Notes: generated by a model from the sequence alone, not told the origin. A stretch of 64,000 bases of DNA from UKL13-2 sp031430555 (GCA_031430555.1 JANPBQ010000105.1:1-64000); one strand, 5' to 3'; counted from the stretch's first letter, positions 46,001-54,478 are shown. Made by a program: numbers and translations.

Positions 46001-46263
46001 GCCTCGTCACCTGCCGACAGCGCCCCAGCACCGCCAAAGGCACCACCTTTGTGACGCTGGAAGACGAGACCGGTTATGTAAACGTGGTGGTGTGGTCGCA
46101 TGTGGCCGCGCGGCAGCGCAACCCGTTGATCCTCGCACGCCTATTGTGCGTGGCCGGCAGAGTCGAGCGGCAAGGCGAGGTGGTACATCTGATCGCGGGC
46201 CGGCTGATCGATCAGACCGCGATGCTGGGCGATCTTGATTTTCACCGTCACGAGTTCCATTAG
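43027..46263 (+). CDS. dnaE2: error-prone DNA polymerase DnaE2 (ImuC)
   Basis: This is the C-family polymerase of the SOS mutasome, 1,078 residues from the ATG at 43027 (MKLSTALLHCLSNFSFLRGA, matching the usual start; an ATG at 42973 adds 18 residues). The PHP domain is N-terminal (HCLSNFSFLRGASHAE), then the catalytic core with CQGRGSAANSAVCYCLG and DIDVDFEHERREEV. The finger and helix-hairpin-helix region is near DSAARIVAARNEVPF, and an OB fold is C-terminal (RATGLVTCRQRPSTAKGTTF). Residues about 801-838 are an in-frame insertion made of a palindromic repeat (45430-45541). Otherwise the protein is intact. Confidence 0.93.
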   Translation: MKLSTALLHCLSNFSFLRGASHAENLVARAAELGYSAMAITDECSISGVVRAHVEAKERKLKLIIGAEFVVQDAPAVERLIVLARNRNGYGDLSELITLARSRSPKGEYQLLIDDLARVKDCVAIIVPRSMLTDAEVNIAAIAAHFFNACWLGAALNYGPDDEGKLAALEGLAGQCNLPLTACEKILFADRKDKPLQDVLTAVRLKKPVAELGTELNAHAENYLKPIPHLARRYTAAMLTQPLVIAALCTFSLDELRYEYPREVIPIDETPAAYLRRLTYESGALRYPHGMPDKVRAIIEHELAIISDLQYEAYFLTIYDLVRFAREKKILCQGRGSAANSAVCYCLGITEVDPEHMQVLFERFISRERNEPPDIDVDFEHERREEVMQYLYTKYGRDRTALTAAVSTYRPKGAIRDVGKALGLTLSQVDALSKTIAWWDGRTIAPERLIEAGFDPEAPRMQLLMKLTEALIGFPRHLSQHSGGFVIARDKLTRLVPIENAAMVARTVIQWDKDDLDALGLLKVDVLALGMLTAIRKTLDLIGNWNGKPMTMQDVPREDPATYEMIQRADTLGVFQIESRAQMSMLPRLKPKCFYDLVIEVAIVRPGPIQGGMVHPYLKRRTSEEAVVYPSKAVEAVLSRTLGVPIFQEQVMQLAMVAAGFTAGEADQLRRAMAAWKRKGGLEKFRDKLVNGMLERGYDEDFAERLYKQMQGFGEYGFPESHAASFALLVYISCWLKCHHPAAFTCGMLNSQPLGFYSSSQLVQDVARHGVTVLPVDVMVSECDSTLSMPPSNNTQSASQQSFPRAGGEPSSPSRCNLKIGSPPQPALECLSRGRGKDIFEARALPQIRLGLRMVAQLGNDSAARIVAARNEVPFTDIADLQRRAQLSQQDIEALAAADAFHTLIGHRREALWDALGLNRDSTLFVAPTDPSIASLIAPTEADNIVADFRALGLSLRRHPVALLRTTLSAQRISTAEEVRHARHGQLIRATGLVTCRQRPSTAKGTTFVTLEDETGYVNVVVWSHVAARQRNPLILARLLCVAGRVERQGEVVHLIAGRLIDQTAMLGDLDFHRHEFH
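45430..45541. repeat. palindromic repeat inside the dnaE2 frame
   Basis: The outer arms TCCTTTCCCCGC (45430) and GCGGGGAAAGGA (ending 45539) and the inner arms GCGGGGAGCCAA (about 45447) and TTGGCTCCCCGC (about 45485) form nested hairpins. The piece is translated in frame as a Pro/Ser/Gly-rich stretch (FPRAGGEPSSPSRC...ECLSRGRGKD), unlike the surrounding polymerase sequence. This resembles mobile palindromic units known to insert in reading frames. Confidence 0.7.
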
Positions 46264-46277
46264 ACTTTCCATTCCCC

Positions 46278-46664
46278 ATGAACACCCAACAACTCAAAAA
46301 ATTCTGCCGCGAACGTCCCTCCGCCAACGAGCGACTGCTGCCCGAGCCCTACAACATCCTCGTCTATTCACTCGACAAAACCAACTTCGCCTACTTCAAG
46401 ACCAGTGAACCGGAAAAGTGGCGCTTCAGCATCAAGGTATCGCCCGATCGATTCGTCGAACTCACCAGCGTGCCCGGCGTGAAGCCGGCACGCTATCGCG
46501 GTCGCTATTACTGGATCACCATTGTCGATGTGCGAAATTTTCCGGTGGCATATTTGCGCGAGTTGGTGGAATGGTCGTATCGCCATGCGCTTGATAATCT
46601 GAGTGCAGCGCGCAGGCGGGCGCTGTTGAATAAAATGACTCCGCCACGCAGCACAAACACATGA
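46278..46664 (+). CDS. MmcQ/YjbR-family protein
   Basis: A 128-residue protein of the MmcQ/YjbR fold, a CyaY-like small domain often called DNA-binding. Landmarks are LEPYNIL-type start (LLPEPYNILVYSLD), FSIKVSPDRFVELTSVPG, RGRYYWITIVDVRN and the C-terminal LVEWSYRHAL. It follows dnaE2 by 14 bp and may be transcribed with it. Function unknown. Confidence 0.82.
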   Translation: MNTQQLKKFCRERPSANERLLPEPYNILVYSLDKTNFAYFKTSEPEKWRFSIKVSPDRFVELTSVPGVKPARYRGRYYWITIVDVRNFPVAYLRELVEWSYRHALDNLSAARRRALLNKMTPPRSTNT

Positions 46665-46674
46665 AACCCCATAT

Positions 46675-46730
46675 CTGGCGAGCCTCTCCAGACGTTTTTG
46701 CCCCGAGAGGCACGCCAGTGCTTGTTTTTT
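46675..46730 (+). terminator. intrinsic terminator; 3'-end repeat copy C
   Basis: CTGGCGAGCCTCTC (46675-46688) pairs with GAGAGGCACGCCAG (46705-46718) with one mismatch, followed by TGCTTGTTTTTT. It is a strong terminator after the YjbR-like gene. Its GCCAGTGCTTG tail and GAGCCTCTCC stem recur at 30541-30600, and the tail also at 21760. Confidence 0.75.
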
Positions 46731-46797
46731 GTGATGCGTATTTTCGCATCAGGCAATAGTGATCGATTTGCGCGGCGATTCAACGTATCGTTGTCCG

Positions 46798-47211
46798 ATG
46801 TCCAATAACCATGACGGAAGTCCCGCTCAATCGTCCGAATCAATCGCCGCGCACATCGGGGTGCTGGAGCTCAAACGCACCCAGGCACTCGTCGAAAAAG
46901 ACATGGCGGTTGCGCGCGCCTTGCATGCCCCTGAATACCAACTCATCACGCCGGGAGGCAAGACCTTCACGCGGGAAAGCTACTTGCACGCGATCGAGTC
47001 GGGCGAATTGAACTACGCAAAGTGGGAGGCGGGGCCGATGCAGGTGCGCGCCACCGAGCGGATGGCCGTCGTGCGCTATCAGGCCAATTTGGTGTTTTCG
47101 TCCGGCAATTCCATTCGCTGCTGGCACACCGACACGTACGAATGTGTCGAAGGAACTTGGCGCGCGGTCTGGTCGCAAGCGACGGCGTATCCGGCGCAAA
47201 ACGCCGAATGA
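46798..47211 (+). CDS. SnoaL-like/DUF4440 small protein
   Basis: A 137-residue protein with the alpha+beta barrel pattern of the nuclear-transport-factor-2 superfamily: KRTQALVEKDMAVARALH, then PEYQLITPGGKTFTRESYL, and a late tryptophan-rich WHTDTYECVEGTWRAVWSQA. I start at the ATG at 46798 (MSNNHDGSP); a GTG at 46759 is possible. Members bind small hydrophobic ligands or catalyse isomerisations; the role here is unknown. Confidence 0.78.
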   Translation: MSNNHDGSPAQSSESIAAHIGVLELKRTQALVEKDMAVARALHAPEYQLITPGGKTFTRESYLHAIESGELNYAKWEAGPMQVRATERMAVVRYQANLVFSSGNSIRCWHTDTYECVEGTWRAVWSQATAYPAQNAE

Positions 47212-47263
47212 ACATGTCGTCCTGAATTGAAATGCCAGCGCACGCGTAAAGGCGCGCGCGACG

Positions 47264-48574
47264 TCAATATTTGTAGGTCAGCGTCAACCAGGTCTTGTCG
47301 ACGTCATTCTTCGCGCTCGCCCCACCGCCGGCGCGAAATTCCGCGTATTGCAACTTAATGATCGCCTCGCGGGTGATCGGATACGCCACGCTGACATCGA
47401 ATTCACGACCCAATGCGAGGCCACCGAAATCCGAACGGAAGCGATGGATCTCAGCGAAGAGGTTGAGCTTTTGCACCTGTCCCCGCGCGGTGAACCATGT
47501 ATCGATCAGCCCCACGCGCGGCGTGCTCGTATATTGCAATGCCCAGCCGTTGAAAGCGTAGAAATCAGTCAACGGCGTCTGGAAACCATACACGCCGCCA
47601 TTGCTGCCTTTGACTTCCTGATCGATGCGGGCACCCCAGGTGCCCCACGGCGATGCGCCGGCAGTTTGCACTCCCAAGCCAATACGGCGATAGGCAGCGT
47701 CAATACGATAGTCGCCGCTACCAATGCGATTTTGTCGCGCATACGCGAGGTAGTACATCCCGCGCCATGCGTCGCTGAGTGCCACACCACCTTCCGCGTG
47801 CGCGCCGACAATGCGTTGCGCGTTGTTGGCAAAACCGGTCTGCGCGCCGGTGGCCGCCTGATCATGCCAATAACCGTAACCGGCCAGCGTGTGATCCGGC
47901 AAGGGGTTCCACGCCGCATGCAACACATGCAACCGCAAAGGGTTCAATGCGCCCAACACGGTTCGGACCCGCCGGTATTCCCCCAATTGGATACTCGTTT
48001 CCGGCAACGCGGTACTGACGACCGTGACACCGTCGAACACCTGTGGTGTTTGCCGGAAATCGACATCGCTGATGAATCGCTCGTCGTCGATGCGCAATAT
48101 TTGGCGGCCGAGTTTCACCCGTGTCGAGGGGATTCCGCTGTAATCGGCAAACAACTGTTTGACCCCGCTGTGCGGCGGATCGGGCAGCAAGGGATACGCC
48201 GAAGAGAAAATCCTGGCGGGATCGGTATTCACGTTGCCCGAAGCACCCAGAAAACCAACATGAAGGTATTCTGCCGTCACACGCACATCGTGAATCGGCG
48301 CAGTCTGCCAACCGAGCGAGGTGCGCATTGTCCACACGTCGGTTTTTTCGCGCTTGGCGGTTTCGGTGATCCGCGCATGACGCGGCCTGATTTCCAGCAG
48401 CAAATGTCCATTGGCGATGGCATCACTCAGCTTGAGCGCCAGCGGCGGCATTGCATTGCCGGCAAGCCCATCGCCGGCTTGGGCGCGGGCGGTAAGCGAT
48501 GCTGTGGCCAGCAGCAACGCCGCTGCTGCCCGCAAAATGAAGCGATGCGGGCGGTGTTGCGCGGCGATTTGCAT
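47264..48574 (-). CDS. outer-membrane porin, alginate-export family-like
   Basis: A 436-residue protein with a signal peptide (RFILRAAAALLLATASLTARAQ) and a beta-barrel rich in alternating residues, ending in the aromatic C-terminal TWLTLTYKY as outer-membrane barrels do. KLGRQILRIDDERFISDVDF and TPQVFDGVTVV are typical of the alginate_exp family, as are long periodic strands with Tyr/Trp. The start at 48574 has no clear ribosome site; a TTG at 48637 or nearby could also serve. It is divergent from the cupredoxin gene. The substrate is unknown. Confidence 0.82.
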   Translation of the reverse strand: MQIAAQHRPHRFILRAAAALLLATASLTARAQAGDGLAGNAMPPLALKLSDAIANGHLLLEIRPRHARITETAKREKTDVWTMRTSLGWQTAPIHDVRVTAEYLHVGFLGASGNVNTDPARIFSSAYPLLPDPPHSGVKQLFADYSGIPSTRVKLGRQILRIDDERFISDVDFRQTPQVFDGVTVVSTALPETSIQLGEYRRVRTVLGALNPLRLHVLHAAWNPLPDHTLAGYGYWHDQAATGAQTGFANNAQRIVGAHAEGGVALSDAWRGMYYLAYARQNRIGSGDYRIDAAYRRIGLGVQTAGASPWGTWGARIDQEVKGSNGGVYGFQTPLTDFYAFNGWALQYTSTPRVGLIDTWFTARGQVQKLNLFAEIHRFRSDFGGLALGREFDVSVAYPITREAIIKLQYAEFRAGGGASAKNDVDKTWLTLTYKY

Positions 48575-48729
48575 ATTCTGCGTCGACAAATTTGTATCCC
48601 GTTCGAGAAAAATCACGCAACAAAGTCGTGACGCCAATCAATGAATCCTGCCGCCGCGATCCGCGTCCAGATGCACGGTACAGTTAGAATGCACTATCGT
48701 GGGTCTTCAATGAAAGCGACGGACACAAA

Positions 48730-49416
48730 ATGACGCTCGGTGGAATGATAATCGAATGGCGTCGGATTCGGCGGCGTCGAGGCAATTTCATCGCGTCCCT
48801 CATCTGCCTCGCCGCAATGCCAGCAATCGGCGCCACCCTCACGGTCAGCGTCAATGACCTTGCAGGGCTTCCCGTGGTCGATGCCGTGGTCTCGGCCGTG
48901 GCCAAGCCGGGAACCCGCGTGCCGCCACGCACGCCGCGCGCGGTCGCGATTGAACAAAAGGATCGCGAATTCACCCCCTATGTGACCGTGGTGCAGACCG
49001 GTACGCAAGTGAATTTTCCCAACCGTGATCCCTTGCTGCATCACGTGTACTCGTTTTCGCCGGCAAAGAGTTTCGAAATCAAGCTCTATTCCGGAGATTC
49101 ACCGCGCGGCGTGTTGTTCGACAAGCCCGGGCTGGTGACGCTCGGCTGCAATATCCACGATTGGATGCTGGGCTACATTCAAATCGTCGATACCCCTTAC
49201 TACGGCAAGACCGGTGCCGACGGACGCGCCGTGATCAGCGACATGGTGACCGGCGAATTCGAGGTGGGCGCATGGCACCCGACGCAGCGCGCCGCCATCG
49301 GCGCAAAATCTCTCAAGGTCGAGGGTCGCGAGAATGCGGCTATGACGTTTGCACTGGATGTCGCGTCGCAGAAGAAACGCTTTAAACCACCGCTCGATGC
49401 GGTCAAGTACAAATGA
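48730..49416 (+). CDS. cupredoxin-like exported protein ('methylamine utilization' type)
   Basis: A 228-residue periplasmic protein. The basic N-terminus RRIRRRRGNFIASLICLAAM precedes a signal cut near AIGA. Type-1 copper ligands are visible: His in RDPLLHHVYSFS and the Cys/His/Met set in LGCNIHDWMLGYIQI. A C-terminal beta-sandwich-like extension (RAVISDMVTGEFEVG) follows. A copper-electron-carrier role is likely, but the usual partners of methylamine metabolism are absent. Its gene is followed 31 bp later by a GGDEF-EAL gene. Confidence 0.86.
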   Translation: MTLGGMIIEWRRIRRRRGNFIASLICLAAMPAIGATLTVSVNDLAGLPVVDAVVSAVAKPGTRVPPRTPRAVAIEQKDREFTPYVTVVQTGTQVNFPNRDPLLHHVYSFSPAKSFEIKLYSGDSPRGVLFDKPGLVTLGCNIHDWMLGYIQIVDTPYYGKTGADGRAVISDMVTGEFEVGAWHPTQRAAIGAKSLKVEGRENAAMTFALDVASQKKRFKPPLDAVKYK

Positions 49417-49447
49417 TATTCCCGGGCCGCAAACCGACGGACGCCAA

Positions 49448-51841
49448 GTGAGTTTCTCGATTCACAGCCTGCATACCCGCATTGTGGTGTTTTTTGCCGC
49501 ATTGCTGGTGCTGGTGCAAGGTCTGGCGTTCTTTGTCGTCGATAGGGCCAATACGCAGATCGCCAAGGAAACCATTGCGCAGGAACTGGGCGTCGGCGAG
49601 CGGATTTTTCTGCGTTTGCTCAACCAGCAGCGCGCGCAGCTTGAGCAAACCGCCGGTTTGCTGGCGGCTGAATTCGGTTTCCGGCAGGCGGTGGCAAGCA
49701 ATGACCGCGCGACCATCCTGTCGGCGCTGGCCAATCACGGCGCGCGCGCGTCGGCAAGCGTGATGTTGCTGATCTCGCTCGACAAGATGGTCTTGGTCGA
49801 TACCTTGCATACGGATTCACTGCCGCAGCCGTTCCGCTTTTTGCATCTCATCCGCGCCGCCGAAGCCGACGGCAAGGCGTCCGGCATTGTCACGATCGAT
49901 GGCGGGCTCTACCAGTTGGTGGTAGTTCCCGTCAACGCGCCGACCACCATCGCGTGGGTGGGCGTCGGTTTCGCGATCGACGACAAAACCGCGGAGGATC
50001 TGAAGAACCTCGCCGTCCTCGATGTTTCATTCCTCAGTCGGCGCGAAGGCGGCGAATGGCGCGTCCATGCATCGACGTTGTCGGCCGATATGCGTCAGAG
50101 TCTGTTGCCGGAAATCGGCGGCGTCGCCAACGATCCCAAGACCGATTTGCATCTGGCGAACAAAATCTACGCCGTCCGGCTCGCCCCGATCGAAGAGCAG
50201 GGCGACACCAAGATCGTCGCGGTGCTGCAACGCTCGCTGGCGGAGGGCATCGCGCCGTTTCAACGAATCAGCAGTGCCATTCTGATATTGGCGGTGGTGG
50301 CGCTGATGCTGTCGGTGATCGGCAGTATTCTGATCGCGGGAAATATCACGCGGCCGATCAACGCGCTCGCCGGCGCCGCGCGGCGTATTCAGGAGGGCGA
50401 CTATACGCAGAAGGTCAATGATGCGCACAAGGGTGAAATCGGTGCCCTCGCCTCGACCTTCAATCACATGCTCGACGGCATCGCCAGCCGCGAAAAAGAG
50501 AATTTGCGCCTCGCGTTCGAAGACAATCTCACCGGCTTGCCCAACCGCGCCATGTTTCACGATCGGCTATCGCAAGCGTTGCTGGTGGCGCGACGCCATG
50601 GACATCCGCTTTGCGTGATGATGCTCGATCTCGACCGCTTCAAGCACGTCAACGACACACTCGGTCACCCGGTGGGTGACTTGGTGCTGGCGGAAGTCGC
50701 GGTGCGGTTGCGCCAATTGCTGCGCGAATCCGATAGCGTGGCGCGCCTCGGTGGCGACGAATTCGCGATCCTGCTTGCCTCCGGTGAGCCGGAGCGTGCC
50801 AGCGCGGTGGCGAATAAAGTATTGCATTCGCTGGAAGCGCCGATCATGGCGGAAGGCCAACCGATCGACGTCGGTACCAGCATCGGCATCGTCTACTACC
50901 CCGAACACGGTGAAGATGCGAACGCATTGCTGCGCCGCGCTGACATCGCGATGTACGCGGCGAAACGCGCGAAAAGTGGATTCGCCACTTACGATCCGAA
51001 GCTCGACGAAGGCCGGCAGGATCAATTGACCCTGCTCGGTGAACTGCGCCGGGCCATCGACCAGAACGAGCTGGTGCTGCACTATCAACCTAAGTTGAAT
51101 TTTGCGACCGGCACCGCGACCGGCATGGAAGCCCTGATCCGCTGGGAACACCCGACGCGCGGCAACGTCTCGCCGGCCGATTTCATTCCTTTCGCGGAGC
51201 AGACCGGCAACATCCGCATGATCACGCGCTGGGTTATCGATGCGGCAATCGCGCAATGCAGCCGGTGGATCGCTGCCGGACATCCGCTGCGGATTTCCAT
51301 CAACATTTCCGCGCGAGATTTGCTCGACAAGGAGCTTGTGTCCTACATCGCGGCAAAACTTGCCCAGTACGACGTGGCACCCGAATTGATCTGCGCAGAG
51401 CTAACCGAAAGCGCGTTGATGGAAGACCCCGCCCATGCCACCGAAACGCTGGCCGCGCTGCACCGGCTGGGCATCAAACTGTCGATGGATGACTACGGCA
51501 CCGGCTATTCATCGCTCGCCTACATCAAGGACTTGTCGCTCGACGAATTAAAGATCGATCGCGCGTTTGTATCCGGTATGAGCCAGGACGCGCAGAGTGC
51601 GGCGATCGTACATTCCACGATCGAACTCGGCCACCGCCTCGGCATGATTGTCGTGGCGGAGGGTGTCGAGACCGGCATCGAGCTCGGCGCCCTGAAAAAC
51701 TATGGCTGCGACTATGCGCAGGGATACCACGTCTCGCGACCCTTGCGGGCGGATGCGGTGATTCAATGGCTGCTTGATCAGCGCGCGGCCAAGCCAGGAA
51801 CGGAGGGCAGTGGGGCAGATCCGCAGCGTGACAATCCTTGA
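49448..51841 (+). CDS. membrane GGDEF-EAL protein with periplasmic sensor
   Basis: A 797-residue c-di-GMP enzyme. Membrane helix 1 lies near residues 12-34 (IVVFFAALLVLVQGLAFFVV), then a Cache-like periplasmic domain, helix 2 near 275-300, and a HAMP segment (NITRPINALAGAARRIQEG). The GGDEF domain has an intact RLGGDEFAILL active site. The EAL domain has MEALIRWEHP, ISINISARD, ELTESALM, DDYGTGYSS and VVAEGVET. Both catalytic sites look complete. The GTG start at 49448 suits the helix position. It probably senses a periplasmic signal via the adjacent cupredoxin (inference). Confidence 0.93.
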   Translation: MSFSIHSLHTRIVVFFAALLVLVQGLAFFVVDRANTQIAKETIAQELGVGERIFLRLLNQQRAQLEQTAGLLAAEFGFRQAVASNDRATILSALANHGARASASVMLLISLDKMVLVDTLHTDSLPQPFRFLHLIRAAEADGKASGIVTIDGGLYQLVVVPVNAPTTIAWVGVGFAIDDKTAEDLKNLAVLDVSFLSRREGGEWRVHASTLSADMRQSLLPEIGGVANDPKTDLHLANKIYAVRLAPIEEQGDTKIVAVLQRSLAEGIAPFQRISSAILILAVVALMLSVIGSILIAGNITRPINALAGAARRIQEGDYTQKVNDAHKGEIGALASTFNHMLDGIASREKENLRLAFEDNLTGLPNRAMFHDRLSQALLVARRHGHPLCVMMLDLDRFKHVNDTLGHPVGDLVLAEVAVRLRQLLRESDSVARLGGDEFAILLASGEPERASAVANKVLHSLEAPIMAEGQPIDVGTSIGIVYYPEHGEDANALLRRADIAMYAAKRAKSGFATYDPKLDEGRQDQLTLLGELRRAIDQNELVLHYQPKLNFATGTATGMEALIRWEHPTRGNVSPADFIPFAEQTGNIRMITRWVIDAAIAQCSRWIAAGHPLRISINISARDLLDKELVSYIAAKLAQYDVAPELICAELTESALMEDPAHATETLAALHRLGIKLSMDDYGTGYSSLAYIKDLSLDELKIDRAFVSGMSQDAQSAAIVHSTIELGHRLGMIVVAEGVETGIELGALKNYGCDYAQGYHVSRPLRADAVIQWLLDQRAAKPGTEGSGADPQRDNP

Positions 51842-51865
51842 CAGTCAAACCTGAACACGGCAACC

Positions 51866-52210
51866 CTATATTTGAACCTGTGTGCCAAGTTCGATAACGC
51901 GATTCGACGGAATACGATAATAGTCTGACGCCCTGGTCGCCAGGTGCGACATCCAGATAAAGAGATGTCCGCGCCACCGGGCGATGCCGCTGGAAGGTGC
52001 CAGCACAATTGTCTCGCGATTGAGAAAAAACGACGTCTGCATCAAATCGAAATGCAGATTTTGGCGAGCACAATCTGCCAGCAACTGCGGAACGTCCGGT
52101 GTTTCCTTGAAGCCGTAGTGGCCCTTGATGCGCCAGAAGCCATGGCCCATGTCCTCGATCCAGATGTAGTCCTCTTTCGGGACGGTCGGAATGTCTTCCA
52201 CAATATCAGG
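51866..52210 (-). pseudogene. kup: 3' fragment of a Kup-type potassium transporter
   Basis: The 111-residue frame matches only the C-terminal cytosolic end of Kup proteins: IEDMGHGFWRIKGHYGFKET, DVPQLLADCARQNL, FDLMQTSFFLNRETI, and the terminal IPSNRVIELGTQVQI. The twelve membrane helices are missing. It ends at 52201-52210, exactly where a KdpD fragment on the other strand starts. It cannot transport. Confidence 0.85.
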
Positions 52211-52767
52211 CGCGGCACACCAATGAGCTGGTCGAGAATATTCTCGACATGGCGCGGCTGGAGTCGGGTGCGGTGCACTTGCGCAGGGAATGGCAATCGC
52301 TGGAAGAAATCATCGGCTCCGCCCTCAAGGCGCGCGCACCGGCGCTATCGACGCATCGCATGGACGTACGCTTGCCGCCGGACCTGCCGCTGATCGAATG
52401 TGATGCCACGCTGATTGAACGCGTATTCGTGAATCTGCTTGAAAACGCCGCGAACTATACGCGACCGGGCGGCACCATCGGCATCCGCGCGCGCCTGGAT
52501 CAAACCCACCTGCGCATCGATGTCACCGACACCGGCCCCGGCGTTCCGCCGGGACAGGAGGCTGCCATTTTCGGCAAGTTCGTGCGCGCCAACCCCGCTG
52601 GCGCCGTACCGGGGCTCGGATTGGGACTGGCGATCTGTCGCACCGTGATCGACGCCCATGGCGGACGCATCTGGGTGGAGAATCTGCCCTCAGGCGGCGC
52701 TGATTTTGTATTCACGTTGCCACGCGGCAATCCGCCACTCCCGGAACCGGAGTCGCCGGCGTCATGA
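52211..52767 (+). pseudogene. kdpD: 3' fragment of kdpD (ATPase domain only)
   Basis: Reading from 52211 gives NELVENILDMARLESGAVHL and then the histidine-kinase ATP-binding domain (LIECDATLIERVFVNLLENA, VTDTGPGVP, GLGLGLAICRTVIDAHGG). All of the KdpD N-terminal domain, universal stress domain, membrane helices and phospho-accepting His region are absent. An ATG at 52249 could still start a 172-residue protein. The stop overlaps kdpE by 4 bp as in intact operons, so this is the true tail of kdpD after a deletion. kdpFABC is not in the window. Confidence 0.85.
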
Positions 52768-53456
52768 GTCGCAAAAGCATCGTGTTGATTGTGGAGGACG
52801 AGCCGGAAATCCGCCGATTTGTCCACCACGCGCTGGTCGCCGAAGAGATGCAGGTCTTCGAAGCCGATACCTGTCAGCGCGGCGCAATTGAAGCCGGCAT
52901 GCGCAAGCCGGATCTGGTGATTGTTGATCTAGGCCTGCCGGACGGCGACGGCACCGATTTCGTCCGCGCGTTGCGCATCTGGACGCAGGTACCAGTGCTG
53001 GTACTGTCGGCGCGCGGTGGCGAAGCGCAAAAGATTGCCGCGCTGGACGCCGGTGCCGACGACTACCTGACCAAGCCGTTCAGTGTGGGCGAAATGCTGG
53101 CAAGAGTGCGGGCGCTGTTGCGGCGATCATTGCGCAGCCCGGGACAATCGGCACCGCTGCTGACAATGGGCAATGTGGACGTGGACCTGGCGGGGCATGC
53201 GGTCAGGAAACGCGGCGAGCCGGTACACCTCACGCCGATCGAGTTCCGGCTGCTGGGTTGCCTCGTCGTCAATGCTGGACGCGTAATGACGTATCGACAA
53301 CTGGTGAGCGAGGTGTGGGGCCCGGCCTTTGCCGAACAATCCCACTACGCGCGCGTTGCGATGCAGAGGCTACGGCAGAAGCTGGAAGATGACGCCGCAC
53401 AGCCGGAATTTTTGCTGACTGAAATTGGCGTGGGTTATCGGCTGGCGTTGCCGTAG
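52764..53456 (+). CDS. kdpE: KdpE response regulator
   Basis: The 230-residue OmpR-type regulator is complete: acidic pocket EDEPEIR (11-17), phospho-Asp55 in VDLGLPDGDG, LSARG, KPFSVGE, and a C-terminal winged helix (VHLTPIEFRLLGCLVVN, then IGVGYRL). KdpE normally answers KdpD to induce the KdpFABC potassium pump. Here its kinase is reduced to the ATPase part and the pump is missing, so it is orphaned or receives phosphate from another kinase. Confidence 0.9.
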   Translation: MSRKSIVLIVEDEPEIRRFVHHALVAEEMQVFEADTCQRGAIEAGMRKPDLVIVDLGLPDGDGTDFVRALRIWTQVPVLVLSARGGEAQKIAALDAGADDYLTKPFSVGEMLARVRALLRRSLRSPGQSAPLLTMGNVDVDLAGHAVRKRGEPVHLTPIEFRLLGCLVVNAGRVMTYRQLVSEVWGPAFAEQSHYARVAMQRLRQKLEDDAAQPEFLLTEIGVGYRLALP

Positions 53457-53719
53457 GGCTTATTTAGCGCTTGAAACTAAAACTGGAATAATCGAATGTG
53501 TTTTTTATGGACAAAGTTGGTCCCGAAAGTGCGATTTGGCCGTAGGTGGACGTGGAATTGAAGTTCCGCTTTCGGCCAATAGCCGACAGTCAGAGGTGCA
53601 GTCCAATTCTCTCGAAAGCAGTCATTCGAAATTGAGAAAAAGAACCAGACTAATGGTTACAAAGCCCATGCTCTGGTGCTGGGCGTATCCAAAAACTAAT
53701 TCCGCCGGTAGGAGACATG
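53457..53719. other. 263-bp convergent intergenic region, nothing clear
   Basis: It lies between the convergent kdpE and the regulator gene. A palindromic-looking piece occurs around TTCCGCTTTCGGCCAATAGC (about 53567), but the arms are short. No gene or clear terminator is seen. Confidence 0.35.
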
Positions 53720-54478
53720 TTATCGAATGAGCGTCACATCTGCGTCGAAGAAATAACCCACGCTTCTTTCAGTGCGGATATATAGGGGCGCATTGGGGCG
53801 AACTTCGATCTTTCTCCGCAGCCGCAGGATCAGCACATCGATGGAGCGGTCGTATACATCGGCGTGCGTATGGGTGGCGCCGATCAACTGGTCACGTGAC
53901 AGGACGGTGCGCGGAGTGCGCATGAACGTCGCTAGCAATGAATATTCGGCATTGGTGAGTTCCACTACTTCTGTCGTCGGCGAAGTCAATCGTCGCGTCG
54001 CGGTATTCAGTTCCCATCCGCCGAATCCATAGGCACGCGGTTCGCGGCGTGGGCCAATTCGCAAGGGCGCTTCCTCGGAAGGGCCGACAACCGCGGCGAG
54101 CTCATGGCGGCGCAGTACCGCGCGGATGCGCGCCAGCAGTTCACGCGGGCTGAAAGGCTTGGTAAGGTAATCATCGGCACCGAGCTCGAGCCCCAAAATT
54201 CGGTCTACCTCGTCGCCCTGGCCGGTAAGCATGATGATGGGCAGGTCTGAGCGGGAGCGCAATTCGCGCGCGAGGACGAAACCATCTTCGCCCGGCATCT
54301 TGACGTCCAGGATGACCAGGTCGAATTGGTCCGTCTCCAGCAGACGATTCATCGCCCGGCCTTCGCTTGCGGCAACCACCTCGTATTCTTGTTTGGACAA
54401 GTAATCGCGCAGCATCGCGCGGATGGTGGGATCGTCATCCACTGCCAGGATGCGCTTAAGCAATTCTCGGCCTTCCAT
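53720..54478 (-). CDS. OmpR/PhoB-family response regulator
   Basis: A 252-residue DNA-binding regulator starting at ATG 54478 (MEGRELLKRILAVDDD). Receiver: acidic DDD at 14-16, phospho-Asp58 in VILDVKMPGEDGF, LTGQG, LTKPFSPREL. C-terminal winged helix: WELNTATRRLTSPT, ELTNAEYSLLATFMRTP and TERSVGYFFD. A charged linker separates the two. It has no paired kinase in the window. It is divergent from the MCP gene and could control it, although this is only position-based. Confidence 0.9.
   Translation of the reverse strand: MEGRELLKRILAVDDDPTIRAMLRDYLSKQEYEVVAASEGRAMNRLLETDQFDLVILDVKMPGEDGFVLARELRSRSDLPIIMLTGQGDEVDRILGLELGADDYLTKPFSPRELLARIRAVLRRHELAAVVGPSEEAPLRIGPRREPRAYGFGGWELNTATRRLTSPTTEVVELTNAEYSLLATFMRTPRTVLSRDQLIGATHTHADVYDRSIDVLILRLRRKIEVRPNAPLYIRTERSVGYFFDADVTLIR

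Noticed and set aside
53527..53620. Stretch containing TTCCGCTTTCGGCCAATAGC, resembling short noncoding repeats
   Set aside because: The arms are too short and degenerate to define an element; no second copy was seen in the window.
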